Shown here one piece after another: positions 25,813 through 34,428 of a stretch of DNA of 57,191 bases. Numbering within the stretch: the first letter of the stretch is position 1; every line of letters begins with the position of its first letter. The DNA comes from an uncultured Prevotella sp. (lineage in GTDB: Bacteria > Bacteroidota > Bacteroidia > Bacteroidales > Bacteroidaceae). The stretch covers positions 1 to 57,191 of the forward strand of contig CABUHE010000010.1 of the NCBI GenBank assembly GCA_902491375.1, given 5' to 3'. The notes below the pieces were generated by a model. That model ran no database searches and was not told the origin of the DNA. It worked only from the letters and a program-made list of their open reading frames with translations. A program made the translations under genes and the position numbers.

Positions 25813-27663
25813 CTATTCTACGGTAACTGATTTTGCTAAGTTACGTGGCTGGTCTACGTTGAGTCCTTTCTCTACGGCAACGTGGTATGCAATTAATTGA
25901 AGCGGTATGACTGACAGAAGCGGAGCTAAAGGAGCGAGTGTAGAAGGTATTTCGATGCAGGCTTCAGACAAGGCTCTCACAGCTTCATCGCCTTCAGTCA
26001 CTATCGATATTATGCGACCGTTGCGTGCAGTAACTTCCTGTATGTTGCTGAGTATCTTCTTGTACAGTTGGTGATGTGTGGCAACGAAAATTACAGGCAT
26101 GTCTTCGTCAATAAGGGCTATCGGTCCGTGCTTCATTTCTGCTGCCGGATAACCTTCGGCGTGTATATAGCTTATTTCTTTCAGTTTCAAAGCTCCTTCA
26201 AGTGCCACCGGGTAGTTGAATCCACGTCCCATGTAAAGTGCGTTTTCAGCATAAGTAAGTGTACGGGCAATATCCTTTATTTTGTCATCCTTGTCGAGAA
26301 CTGCTTTTATCTTTTCTGGTATACGGCCAAGTTCTTCGATAGTGTCCTCATATTCTTTTTGTGATATCTCGCCACGTTCATGTCCCAAAGCCAGTGCGAA
26401 CAGCGTCAATACTGTAACCTGTCCGGTGAATGCTTTTGTCGAGGCAACTCCAATTTCTGGGCCTACGTGTATGTAGATTCCCGTATCTGATGCCCGAGCG
26501 ATGCTTGAACCTACTGCGTTCACTATACCGAAACAGAGGGCGTTGTTGTCTTTTGCTAGTTTAAATGCTGCCAGTGTGTCGGCTGTCTCGCCACTTTGTG
26601 AAATCGCGATAACAATGTCGCCGGGCTGGATTACAGGATTGCGGTAGCGGAATTCTGATGCGTATTCAACCTCTACCGGTACGTGTGCCCACTGTTCGAT
26701 GAGCTGTTTTCCTATCAGTCCTGCGTGCCAAGACGTGCCGCACGCTACAATTATGAATCGGTTTGCATTGACAAGCTCACTGCGGTGAAGGTTTAAGGTA
26801 CTCAGCACGATGCGCTTTTCTTTCAGCAGCAGGCGTCCTCTCATGCAGTCAGCTATACACCGGGGTTGGTCATATATCTCTTTCAACATGAAGTGCTCGA
26901 ATCCGCCTTTCTCCAATGTCTCAAGATTTATGTCAACTTCTTTTATGTCGAGGTTTATCTCCTTGTTGTCAAGGTTTCTTATCTCAATCTTTTGTCCGAC
27001 TTTCAGAAGTGCTACTTCATTGTCGTTGAGGTAAACCATCTGTTTGGTATATGACACAATCGGCAGCGCGTCTGACGCCAAGAAGAATTCACTGTTGTTC
27101 TCGCCTATACCTATGACAAGCGGGCTGCTCTTTCTTGCTACAACAATCTTGTCAGGACAATCTTTGTCGATAACGGCTATTGAGTATGCTCCGACGACAC
27201 GGCGTAAAGCCATGACAACAGCTCCTTCAAGGTCTTTGCCATACTCGTCCTGCATAAACTCTATGAGTTGTACAAGAACTTCTGTATCAGTCTCGCTTTT
27301 AAAAGTGTAGCCTTTCTTAGTGAGAAATTTCTTCAGACTTGAGTAGTTTTCTATTATTCCGTTGTGTACAAGAGCCAGTCGGCCGTTCTGTGATACGTGT
27401 GGATGGGCGTTTACGGCTGAAGGTTCTCCATGAGTAGCCCAGCGTGTATGGGCAATACCGATATGTCCAGACGTGTCTCTTTGTGAGGCTATTGCTTCAA
27501 GGTTGCTCACTTTGCCTTTTTCCTTATACACATTCATTTTGCCTTCACCGTTTATAAGAGCTACTCCTGCCGAGTCGTAACCACGGTATTCAAGGCGTTT
27601 AAGTCCTTTGATAAGTATGTCGTAGGCATCTCTTGAACCTATATATCCAACTATTCCGCACAT
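25813..27663 (-). CDS. glmS: Glucosamine-fructose-6-phosphate aminotransferase
   Basis: A 616-residue GlmS that makes glucosamine-6-phosphate, the entry to peptidoglycan and lipid A precursors. The N-terminal glutaminase begins MCGIVGYIG with nucleophile Cys2; two SIS sugar-isomerase domains follow (ACGTSWHAG and SQSGETADT in the first), and the C-terminus ends in PRNLAKSVTVE. The mRNA leader is about 90 nt and does not show the glmS ribozyme core. Confidence 0.97.
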   Translation of the reverse strand: MCGIVGYIGSRDAYDILIKGLKRLEYRGYDSAGVALINGEGKMNVYKEKGKVSNLEAIASQRDTSGHIGIAHTRWATHGEPSAVNAHPHVSQNGRLALVHNGIIENYSSLKKFLTKKGYTFKSETDTEVLVQLIEFMQDEYGKDLEGAVVMALRRVVGAYSIAVIDKDCPDKIVVARKSSPLVIGIGENNSEFFLASDALPIVSYTKQMVYLNDNEVALLKVGQKIEIRNLDNKEINLDIKEVDINLETLEKGGFEHFMLKEIYDQPRCIADCMRGRLLLKEKRIVLSTLNLHRSELVNANRFIIVACGTSWHAGLIGKQLIEQWAHVPVEVEYASEFRYRNPVIQPGDIVIAISQSGETADTLAAFKLAKDNNALCFGIVNAVGSSIARASDTGIYIHVGPEIGVASTKAFTGQVTVLTLFALALGHERGEISQKEYEDTIEELGRIPEKIKAVLDKDDKIKDIARTLTYAENALYMGRGFNYPVALEGALKLKEISYIHAEGYPAAEMKHGPIALIDEDMPVIFVATHHQLYKKILSNIQEVTARNGRIISIVTEGDEAVRALSEACIEIPSTLAPLAPLLSVIPLQLIAYHVAVEKGLNVDQPRNLAKSVTVE

Positions 27664-27758
27664 AATGTTTTTTATTTTTATATACTTATAACGCAGACGT
27701 GAGGTATTTTAATACAAATTATAACGTATTTTTTTCAGTCTAACAGCATTATTTAATG

Positions 27759-27766
27759 CAAAGATA
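27759..27766 (-). promoter_or_regulatory. TAnnTTTG promoter of glmS
   Basis: TATCTTTG on the minus strand, 95 bp before the glmS ATG. No TTTG at -33. Confidence 0.5.
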
Positions 27767-27961
27767 GTGTTTTTTTATGAATTTGTATGCTGATGTGTGC
27801 TTTTTTGGTTTAATATGCTATTAAGTGGAATGAGGTGAAATATTTATTTTTGTTGATTATTTTCAAACGTAATTTGGCCGCTTATTATTAGTTGTCATAA
27901 TGACATTGTTTTGCTTTATTGTGTGACAAAGTGTGATTTTTGTTTTGTGTGATGTTTCTAG

Positions 27962-28084
27962 TAAAATAGCGTTTCATGGAATGTTTATATGTGCTTTTCT
28001 ATGTGAAATACTATCTTTAATGGTATGAAACGTGGTGAGTTGTTACACGAAAGATGGCCTTTTGTAATGTCATTTAAGGTCTTT
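27962..28084. repeat. 22-bp-period intergenic repeat array D (about 6 degenerate units)
   Basis: The clearest unit is AAAGATGGCCTTTT at 28050. Weaker units fall exactly in register at 27962, 27984, 28006, 28028 and 28072. This 829-bp gap between glmS and the ECF cassette holds this array, the glmS promoter, an 18-bp inverted repeat and a terminator. I find no convincing gene. Confidence 0.55.
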
Positions 28085-28305
28085 AGTTTTTTATTTTGGC
28101 ATTTATCTGAAGTCCATACAGTTGTTTTTTCATGCAAAATATGCTTAATTGAGTAAGAAAAGTAAGCCGTTGATATGCACATCTTTTCATGTCTTTAGCT
28201 CAACTTATTGATTATCAGGACTTTGATTCTGCACAACTTTTATCTGGCTTTTCTGTGTAATTGTTCGTTTTTTATAGAAAGTGTATGGTTTATAGATGTC
28301 TTGTA

Positions 28306-28351
28306 AATACAAGATGTAACTAAAAAGGCTGAATTAGTTACATCTTGTATT
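28306..28351. repeat. 18-bp perfect inverted repeat
   Basis: AATACAAGATGTAACTAA and its exact complement are separated by 10 nt. No T-run follows on either strand. It lies 36 bp beyond the terminator of the ECF cassette. Confidence 0.6.
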
Positions 28352-28386
28352 GTAATGATTGAATATAATTTGGTAATAATAAAAGA

Positions 28387-28422
28387 TAAGACCACGTAGC
28401 ATTGTTCAGCTGCGCGGTCTTA
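28387..28422 (-). terminator. Terminator of the ECF sigma cassette
   Basis: TAAGACC/GGTCTTA, one A-C mismatch, then CGTAGC/GCTGCG with an 8-nt loop. On the minus strand it is followed by TCTTTTATTATT. Confidence 0.75.
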
Positions 28423-28492
28423 CCTGATTTATTTTGAGAGAGTCAGTATTTATTTTTATAAAGCAGTTTTTAGCTGTAATGTCATGATATAG

Positions 28493-29461
28493 TTATTTTA
28501 TTTTCTTAATTGCAATGTCAAGTCGGCCTTCGAGATATTTGTCAGTACTGTGTTTCTGCATTTCTTTCAGACCTTTTATGCATAAATCCTTTTCGTCTTT
28601 ATCGAGCAGTGAAGAATATTGAGAACACAGCTGGACCATTTTATTTACGAGTGCTGTATTTAATGAACTGTCTATTCCGCCGATTGTATGTGGCATTTTT
28701 ACGTATGTTGAGCGGATTATGCTGAACTTATTTAAGAATTCATCTTTTGTCATAATGCTGTCGGTCTTGATGTTGTCGACCAATGCATTGATGTTAATAG
28801 TCCGTTCTTTGTCTGGTGTTACCATGTTTCCTCTTCCGTCCCATTTGAATGGTACATTTATTCTTTTACCTTTATTGTAAAAATAAATATTTCCGTCAGT
28901 ATCTAGCCTTATGGCTTTATTGAAGTCTGTTTGTTCATTTCTTCGTGCTGGGTCAAGGCTGTATATTTTGTGGAGAGAGCCGCAGATATGGTTGTTGGTT
29001 GAATCGACTTGCCATACTATTCCATAAACATATCTTCTTAAACTGTCATTCGGATCAGTTGTAAGCATAGTCATATAGTTCTTCTCAATATGTGAGCCGA
29101 ATATGATTCTTTTTTCCAGATTCTCACCGTATGCTACGTTTACTTCAGATTGCGGTTCGATACCTGCTGATTTTGTGAACACGCTATAAGCCGAATCACG
29201 GTCTTGGTTGAATGCTGCAATGACCTGATTCAGGGCTTTACGTTTATTGGATGGCAGATCAAATTTATAGATGTAGCTGAATGATGTCGGCTTGTTGCTG
29301 CTTCCTGATTTGTTGACTTGTGTGCTTGATGTGATGTATTCAGCCAGATTTTTGTCGTTTACAAAATTGTCAAAAGCTGAAGCTAAATGCTCCTGGGCAT
29401 CGGTTGCTATGGAAATTGAGGAGCATAACATTGTGATTGTTAATAATTTAAGTATTTTCAT
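28493..29461 (-). CDS. Exported protein of unknown function, third gene of ECF cassette
   Basis: A 322-residue protein from the chosen start (MKILKLLTITML). It has a signal peptide ending near ATDAQ. An upstream in-frame ATG would overlap the preceding gene and spoil the signal sequence, so I reject it. The mature part is hydrophilic with no motif I recognise; a charged, lysine-rich C-terminal helical region (LCIKGLKEMQKH) follows. It lies 13 bp after the anti-sigma-like gene and is the last of three genes, so it is likely a periplasmic partner in signalling or a target. Function unknown. Confidence 0.7.
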   Translation of the reverse strand: MKILKLLTITMLCSSISIATDAQEHLASAFDNFVNDKNLAEYITSSTQVNKSGSSNKPTSFSYIYKFDLPSNKRKALNQVIAAFNQDRDSAYSVFTKSAGIEPQSEVNVAYGENLEKRIIFGSHIEKNYMTMLTTDPNDSLRRYVYGIVWQVDSTNNHICGSLHKIYSLDPARRNEQTDFNKAIRLDTDGNIYFYNKGKRINVPFKWDGRGNMVTPDKERTININALVDNIKTDSIMTKDEFLNKFSIIRSTYVKMPHTIGGIDSSLNTALVNKMVQLCSQYSSLLDKDEKDLCIKGLKEMQKHSTDKYLEGRLDIAIKKIK

Positions 29462-29474
29462 ATTACTTTGTTTT

Positions 29475-30170
29475 TTAATAACATTCTTCTTCGTCTTCAT
29501 AATTTTCGAGAGCGGTCATATAGATTTCTATGTTTGTTTCTATGCGCCTGTATTCATCAAATATGTTGTTTATCATTGTTTCCTGTTTTATTTCTTCTTC
29601 TTTTATCTTTGTATCGGCAAACTGGTCGTATGTATTTGTTACAGAGTCAGTTTTCGCATCAGCTATGTATGTGCGTGGAGGCATTATTTTATATGTACCT
29701 CGGTTAAGCTTACGCTTTGACCTTTTTTTAGAAGTTGTGTTTGTTACTTTTATAGTGTCTTGGCTTATTGTATCTGTCTGTGTATCCTTATTTTTGTTGT
29801 TAGCAACAGTTGCAATCGTGTTGTTTATTGCGGTTTCATCTTGGTGTGGTTTATTTGTAGCTGTGAGTATTAATAAAAATGTAAGTGTTGCTGCTACTGC
29901 GAAGGTAGATATTATTGCCCATATTCGTTTGTTGTGCTTTGTTTTTGTAATATTTGTGCTATTCGCAGTGTTGTTTTTTGATATGGAGTCTTGTGCTTGT
30001 CGGTCAGATGTAGGCATACCTTTATCAAACCAGGCAAACATTTCTTTGTATTCTTGCCATTGGTCGCTTACTTCGTGTGTCCTGAAGTATTCAGCAAGTT
30101 TTTTTTCTTCTTCTATAGTTGTCAGACCGTTCATGAAGCGTTCGACGAGCTTTTTTATGTCATTGTCCAT
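29475..30170 (-). CDS. Anti-sigma-factor-like single-pass membrane protein
   Basis: A 231-residue protein with a cytoplasmic N-terminal part of about 80 residues (VERFMNGLTTIEEEKKLAEYF resembles the start of anti-sigma factors of Bacteroidota), one membrane span (WAIISTFAVAATLTFLLIL) and a threonine- and asparagine-rich periplasmic tail. It starts 4 bp after the ECF sigma gene. By position and layout it should hold the sigma factor at the membrane; no zinc-binding HxxxCxxC motif is present. Confidence 0.7.
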   Translation of the reverse strand: MDNDIKKLVERFMNGLTTIEEEKKLAEYFRTHEVSDQWQEYKEMFAWFDKGMPTSDRQAQDSISKNNTANSTNITKTKHNKRIWAIISTFAVAATLTFLLILTATNKPHQDETAINNTIATVANNKNKDTQTDTISQDTIKVTNTTSKKRSKRKLNRGTYKIMPPRTYIADAKTDSVTNTYDQFADTKIKEEEIKQETMINNIFDEYRRIETNIEIYMTALENYEDEEECY

Positions 30171-30174
30171 AGTC

Positions 30175-30672
30175 TTATCTTATTCTTGTTCTAATTTCAT
30201 TTAATAATTTCTTTCTTGCTCTCGAAAGTAGAGTTACAACAGATGTTTTCTCTATTCCTAGCAGGTTTGCTATTTCATCATTTGATTTATGTTCAACTTG
30301 TCGTAACTTTAATATCTGAAACTCAGTTTCTGGAAGTGATGCAAGCCGCTTGTCAAGCCATATTTTGTTTTCTCTGTTTTCAACAGCATTTTGTGGACTT
30401 GTTAGTTTTTCGTCAATAATATCTCTACCTGTTGGCAAAGCTATGGTATGATTTCTTCTTTGGTTGTCTATTGATAAGTTACGTGAAATGCGGGAGGCAA
30501 GTCGTTCTGCATGTTCACAGCTTTCAATATTTTTATGCATGGACCAGAGTCTCAGCATTACTTCTTGTGCGATGTCTTCTGCCTCGTCATTATTTGAGGT
30601 GTACGATCGCGCAATACGTAAAGCTTTTTGCCTTATCTTTTTAGCTGCGTTTTCAAATTCTGTCTGTTCCAT
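30175..30672 (-). CDS. ECF-type RNA polymerase sigma factor
   Basis: A 165-residue group 4 sigma factor. Region 2 contains NDEAEDIAQEVMLRLW for core binding and -10 recognition. Region 4 has FQILKLRQVEHKSNDEIANLLGIEKTSVVTLLSRARKKL as the helix-turn-helix. It heads a three-gene minus-strand cassette with a membrane anti-sigma-like protein and an exported protein. No SusC/SusD pair is adjacent, so it is not of the usual FecI type for glycan uptake. Confidence 0.9.
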   Translation of the reverse strand: MEQTEFENAAKKIRQKALRIARSYTSNNDEAEDIAQEVMLRLWSMHKNIESCEHAERLASRISRNLSIDNQRRNHTIALPTGRDIIDEKLTSPQNAVENRENKIWLDKRLASLPETEFQILKLRQVEHKSNDEIANLLGIEKTSVVTLLSRARKKLLNEIRTRIR

Positions 30673-30754
30673 TATTCTGTTTCTACTTCATATACGTATA
30701 AAGTGCTAAAAGGCAAACACACTTTAATGTATTTTAAGAATTTAGATTTCCATT

Positions 30755-30785
30755 TTTGTCTTTTATCAAATTTGATGTATCTTTG
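30755..30785 (+). promoter_or_regulatory. TTTG-N19-TAnnTTTG promoter of GtrA gene
   Basis: TTTG and TATCTTTG at 19-bp spacing, 82 bp before the GtrA ATG and divergent from the sigma gene. Confidence 0.65.
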
Positions 30786-30866
30786 CAGAAAACGATTCTT
30801 ATTTAGACAATATGAAATATTAATGATGTTATTGTCTGTATTTTATATTTATGTGAAGAAAGAAAT

Positions 30867-31247
30867 ATGTTGTTTAAACGTGAGATAATTCTGGAAATCG
30901 TACGTTTTGGAATAGTTGGCTGTATTGCCACTGTTTTGCATTACGGTGTTTATTGGCTGTTGCATGAAGCAATTAATGTCAATGTGGCTTATACGATTGG
31001 CTATTTCGTAAGTTTTGTTGCTAATTATCTGCTATCGGCACGTTTTACTTTCCGTAAAAGAAAGTCTGTGAAAAACGGTTTCGGGTTTGCTTGTGCCCAT
31101 CTGTTTAATTATGTATTGCAGATTTGTCTTCTTAACTTTTTTATATGGCTTGGCATCAGTGCGTCTTTGGCGCCTGTACCTGTTTATTGTATTGCAATAC
31201 CTACGAACTTTCTTATTGTAAGATTTGTTTTCAGACGTTTAGGGTAG
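30867..31247 (+). CDS. GtrA-family membrane protein
   Basis: A 126-residue protein with four predicted membrane spans. RFGIVGCIATVLHYGVYWLL and YFVSFVANYLLSARFTFR are typical of the GtrA/DPMS group, which helps flip lipid-linked sugars across the inner membrane or tethers glycosyltransferases. No glycosyltransferase partner is adjacent; the capsule-type kinase operon lies 0.7 kb further on the other strand. It is a single gene between a promoter and a strong bidirectional terminator. Confidence 0.87.
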   Translation: MLFKREIILEIVRFGIVGCIATVLHYGVYWLLHEAINVNVAYTIGYFVSFVANYLLSARFTFRKRKSVKNGFGFACAHLFNYVLQICLLNFFIWLGISASLAPVPVYCIAIPTNFLIVRFVFRRLG

Positions 31248-31282
31248 GGATGTATTTCTTCAAAAATATATGATTTAAATAA

Positions 31283-31345
31283 AATCAGAGACGGCAATCA
31301 AGCTAGAGAAGACCAGCTTGATTGCCGTTTCTGATTGTTTCTTTT
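31283..31345 (+). terminator. Bidirectional terminator between GtrA and HAD genes
   Basis: A 22-bp stem with a single G-T pair and a 10-nt loop, T-rich on both outer sides (TTGTTTCTTTT on plus, TTTTATTT on minus). It separates two convergent genes. Confidence 0.9.
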
Positions 31346-31355
31346 GATGTTTTTG

Positions 31356-31787
31356 TTATATTTGCCACCAACGTTTCTTTTTAGGCATATCTTGATATGG
31401 GGTCTCACCACGTCTTTCCATAATGATGTCCTGATATGTTTTGTGCTCATTTATCATTCTGTATATAGTTCCCCAGTCTGGCAGACCGCCGATGTTACGG
31501 TCGTCGATGAATATGTCGGCTTTAAGTTTACGAGAGTAAAAGTTGTTGCTCTCCTTTCCGTTTTCTTCAGGATAGTCCCTGTTTACAGCGTAAAATTCTA
31601 CTCCACGTTCTTTACACCAGTTTACCGCATCATCAAGAAGCTTGCCTTCACGTACCGACCATAGTATCAGTTTGTGATGGTCGGCTATGAGCATCTTCAG
31701 TGTTTCGGTGGCAAATGGTATTTCATTGCCTATTTCCGGATACCTGTGTTCAACGATTGTTCCGTCAAAATCTACTGCGATTGTCAT
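31356..31787 (-). CDS. HAD-superfamily hydrolase, BT0820-like
   Basis: A small HAD phosphatase of 143 residues from the chosen start MTIAVDFDGT, where Asp6 and Asp8 are the catalytic pair (DFDGT). LILWSVREG carries motif II and FIDDRNIGG the motif IV acidic residues. There is no cap domain beyond a short insert. An in-frame ATG 81 bp upstream would put extra residues before a motif that normally sits at the N-terminus, so it is not used. Substrate unknown. Confidence 0.85.
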   Translation of the reverse strand: MTIAVDFDGTIVEHRYPEIGNEIPFATETLKMLIADHHKLILWSVREGKLLDDAVNWCKERGVEFYAVNRDYPEENGKESNNFYSRKLKADIFIDDRNIGGLPDWGTIYRMINEHKTYQDIIMERRGETPYQDMPKKKRWWQI

Positions 31788-31860
31788 GATTCTTTTATTG
31801 GTTATTTGTGAAATAATATCAGCAAAAACAGAAAAGTAATGTATTTTGCCTTTTACGACA

Positions 31861-31895
31861 TAATGCATTCCGCTTATAAAAAGTGGAATGCATTA
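31861..31895. other. 15-bp inverted repeat downstream of the tyrosine kinase gene
   Basis: TAATGCATTCCGCTT pairs with AAGTGGAATGCATTA (one G-T) around a 5-nt loop. No T-run follows on the minus strand, but its position 25 bp past the kinase stop suggests a 3' end hairpin. Confidence 0.5.
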
Positions 31896-31920
31896 TTATC
31901 ATCAAGGTTGTTATGCTCAG

Positions 31921-34428
31921 TTATTTCTTTACAGAATTATCATTAGCGTTACCATAATGGCTGTTTGAGTATTCACCGTAATTACCGTATGTTCCGTACG
32001 ATTTACCTTTGCCATAATGGCCGTATCTTCCGTATTTACCATACTTGCCGTAACCATAGTAATAACCATATTTCTTTTCAGAGAGGTCAATACCGTTAAT
32101 TGCTATACACAAGTTCGGCAATTTATTTTCTTCTGCAAGATTGTTAATCAAGTTGAAGCTTACCTTCGGAGTATAGTCAGCTCGACACATATAGATACTC
32201 ATATCTGCAAGTTTACCGATTTGTAGAGTATCGGTAACAAGTCCGACAGGTGCAGTATCTATTAATACATAATCATAATGTTGCTTGATCTGTGTTATGA
32301 CTTGTTCAAGTGCCGGGCGTGAAACAAGTTCTGCCGGGTTTGGCGGAATAGGACCAGCCATAAGTAAGTCAAGGTTGTCGTTAACTTCAGATGGTACTAT
32401 TTGTGAACTTATATTCTCCCATGTAGGATTGTTTATAGTAAGCAGGCGGGTGATGCCGCTTGTGTAATTGTTTATCTTGAACAATTCTGCAAGTCTCGGT
32501 TTACGGATATCAAGACCTATAAGTATGACTTTCTTGCCTAACAATGCGAAGCTGACAGCAAGGTTGGCAGCTGTAAATGTCTTACCTTCACCAGATGTTG
32601 ACGATGTGAACAAAATAACATTCTGGTCTGGCTTTAACATAAACTGGACATTCGTACGCATTGATCGGAATATCTCCTCCATCTGGTTGTTCTGGTTCTC
32701 GTGAACAACGATGTCTGCTCTTGATTTTGCAGTCTCACTTGCTACAACAATGTCAGCAATAATAGGTAATTTTGTCAGACTTGCAACATCGTCATGGCCT
32801 TCGATTCTGTATCTGAAGAAACTGATAATATAAAGGACACCAGACGGAATGGCAATACCCAATATCAGAGCAATGAGCATTATTATGCTGCCTTTAGGAC
32901 TGACTTTCTTGTCAAACTGTGGCATTTCAATTAGTTTTGCCTTATCTGCGGTTGCTGCAAGAGAAATAGAATTCTCTTCACGTTTCTGCAAGAGCATAAG
33001 GTAAAGACCTGATTTTACTTCCTGTTGTCTGCCGATTTGGGTAAGTATACGTTCCTGCTCAGGGGCTTTAGTTACTTCGCTGCTGTATAAGCCAAGTTGT
33101 TGATTTATGGCATCACGTTGTATAATGAGTCCTTTGCGTGCCTGTTGAAGTGCTTGTTTGATGCTGGCCTGCATATCGTCAAGCTGTGAGGTCAACTCTG
33201 CGACAACAGGGCTGCTTTCTGAAGCTGTACGCAGTAATCTGTTGCGCTCAAGTGCAATTTTATTGTATTCATTAATAAGTGACGTTGAAGCTTCATCTTG
33301 CAGACCGACGTTTGATGGCAAAACTTGATGTCTGTTGCCTGGACGATTGGCAAAGTTGATAAGGCTTCCGATGAGTGATATCTGTGTGTTTGCCTCATTG
33401 AGCTTCTGCTCGTAAGTGGAGGTGTTGGTAGAAGTTGTCATTGCATCAAGTTGAAGCTCCATCAACTTGTTGCGTCTTTTGTAATTTTCAAGTGCTCCAT
33501 CAGTTGTGCTCAACTCAGCATCAATTTTTGCCAAACGGTCATTAATAAACGCTTCTGTTCTTACCGCAATCTCATTCTTGTCCTCGTTAGCCTGTCGGTT
33601 ATAGCAAGTTACAAGCTGATTGAGATAATCTGTGCTTCGTGTTATGTTTTCTCCCTTTAACTGAATGTTGAACACAGAAGATGTTTTTGATGTCTGTTCA
33701 ACAGAAAGGTTTTGAATGTAAGCATGAGCTGTGTTGCGTGGTGAATTAAGGTACACAATAAGAGTTTCACCATCTTCAAGTTGATAGCGACTGTTGGGGG
33801 TTAATGTAAGATTACCGACTTGTGTTCGTATAATGGCAGGTAGTTGTGACAATGTCCTTTTTATTTCGAAAGGACCAGTTGATGTCACTTCATCTTCGCT
33901 AATAAAATATGTACCCGATACATTATACTTATTGTTATTGCGTGTTATTTTTAGCTCAATAGGCGTATTGAGCTTATCAAGATGCTCAAAATCCATGTCT
34001 ACATTGATAGGCTGTTCTTTGTAGACAAGTTTACTTTTTACGCTTCGTTTTATGTAATAGCTTGCGTATAACTTGAGATCCTTTATTGCTTGTTCAGCAA
34101 CTGTTGTTGATGTAATGATTTCCTGTTCATTTTCAACACCGTAATTATTGCTGATTATTCCAAGATTAGACATACTTTCTAATGCTTGAAGTGCACCACC
34201 ACCACTTCTCTTATCATTGTTGTCGTCTTTTATAAGAAGCTTGGCTGTTACATTATACACAGGCGTTGAATACTTTAAATATAGGAAACCTATGCCAACA
34301 CATATTATAATTGACAAAAGGAACCATTTCCAATTAAGAATAAATGCGGTGTAAATCGTTTGAAAATTAATTGACGATTGTTCTTCCGCTGTGTTCTGAA
34401 CCTCTTGGCTGTTATTTAACTCGTTCAT
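31921..34428 (-). CDS. Wzc-like polysaccharide co-polymerase and tyrosine autokinase
   Basis: An 835-residue inner-membrane protein that controls export and chain length of capsule or exopolysaccharide. A Wzz-type periplasmic domain lies between membrane spans at about 33-51 and 516-538, with a coiled-coil-rich middle (about 285-490). The cytoplasmic kinase has Walker A SSTSGEGKT (609-617), A' around GLDIRKP (638-644) and Walker B VLIDTAP (721-727). The C-terminal tail has 14 tyrosines between 787 and 825, many in YGx triplets, the expected autophosphorylation cluster. It abuts rfbA with no intervening base. The outer-membrane Wza partner and the polymer genes are not in this window. Confidence 0.93.
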   Translation of the reverse strand: MNELNNSQEVQNTAEEQSSINFQTIYTAFILNWKWFLLSIIICVGIGFLYLKYSTPVYNVTAKLLIKDDNNDKRSGGGALQALESMSNLGIISNNYGVENEQEIITSTTVAEQAIKDLKLYASYYIKRSVKSKLVYKEQPINVDMDFEHLDKLNTPIELKITRNNNKYNVSGTYFISEDEVTSTGPFEIKRTLSQLPAIIRTQVGNLTLTPNSRYQLEDGETLIVYLNSPRNTAHAYIQNLSVEQTSKTSSVFNIQLKGENITRSTDYLNQLVTCYNRQANEDKNEIAVRTEAFINDRLAKIDAELSTTDGALENYKRRNKLMELQLDAMTTSTNTSTYEQKLNEANTQISLIGSLINFANRPGNRHQVLPSNVGLQDEASTSLINEYNKIALERNRLLRTASESSPVVAELTSQLDDMQASIKQALQQARKGLIIQRDAINQQLGLYSSEVTKAPEQERILTQIGRQQEVKSGLYLMLLQKREENSISLAATADKAKLIEMPQFDKKVSPKGSIIMLIALILGIAIPSGVLYIISFFRYRIEGHDDVASLTKLPIIADIVVASETAKSRADIVVHENQNNQMEEIFRSMRTNVQFMLKPDQNVILFTSSTSGEGKTFTAANLAVSFALLGKKVILIGLDIRKPRLAELFKINNYTSGITRLLTINNPTWENISSQIVPSEVNDNLDLLMAGPIPPNPAELVSRPALEQVITQIKQHYDYVLIDTAPVGLVTDTLQIGKLADMSIYMCRADYTPKVSFNLINNLAEENKLPNLCIAINGIDLSEKKYGYYYGYGKYGKYGRYGHYGKGKSYGTYGNYGEYSNSHYGNANDNSVKK

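Noticed and set aside
27664..27766. glmS ribozyme in the glmS leader
   Set aside because: The leader is only about 90 nt, AT-rich, and shows none of the paired core of the ribozyme, which is known mainly from Gram-positive bacteria.
27985..28182. 65-codon frame in the gap upstream of glmS
   Set aside because: Covers repeat array D and has no promoter or recognisable product.
29530..30204. 224-codon hydrophobic frame opposite the anti-sigma-like gene
   Set aside because: Antisense to a Thr/Asn/Lys-rich coding region, which gives a Val/Phe/Cys-rich complement by itself; the operon on the other strand is well supported.
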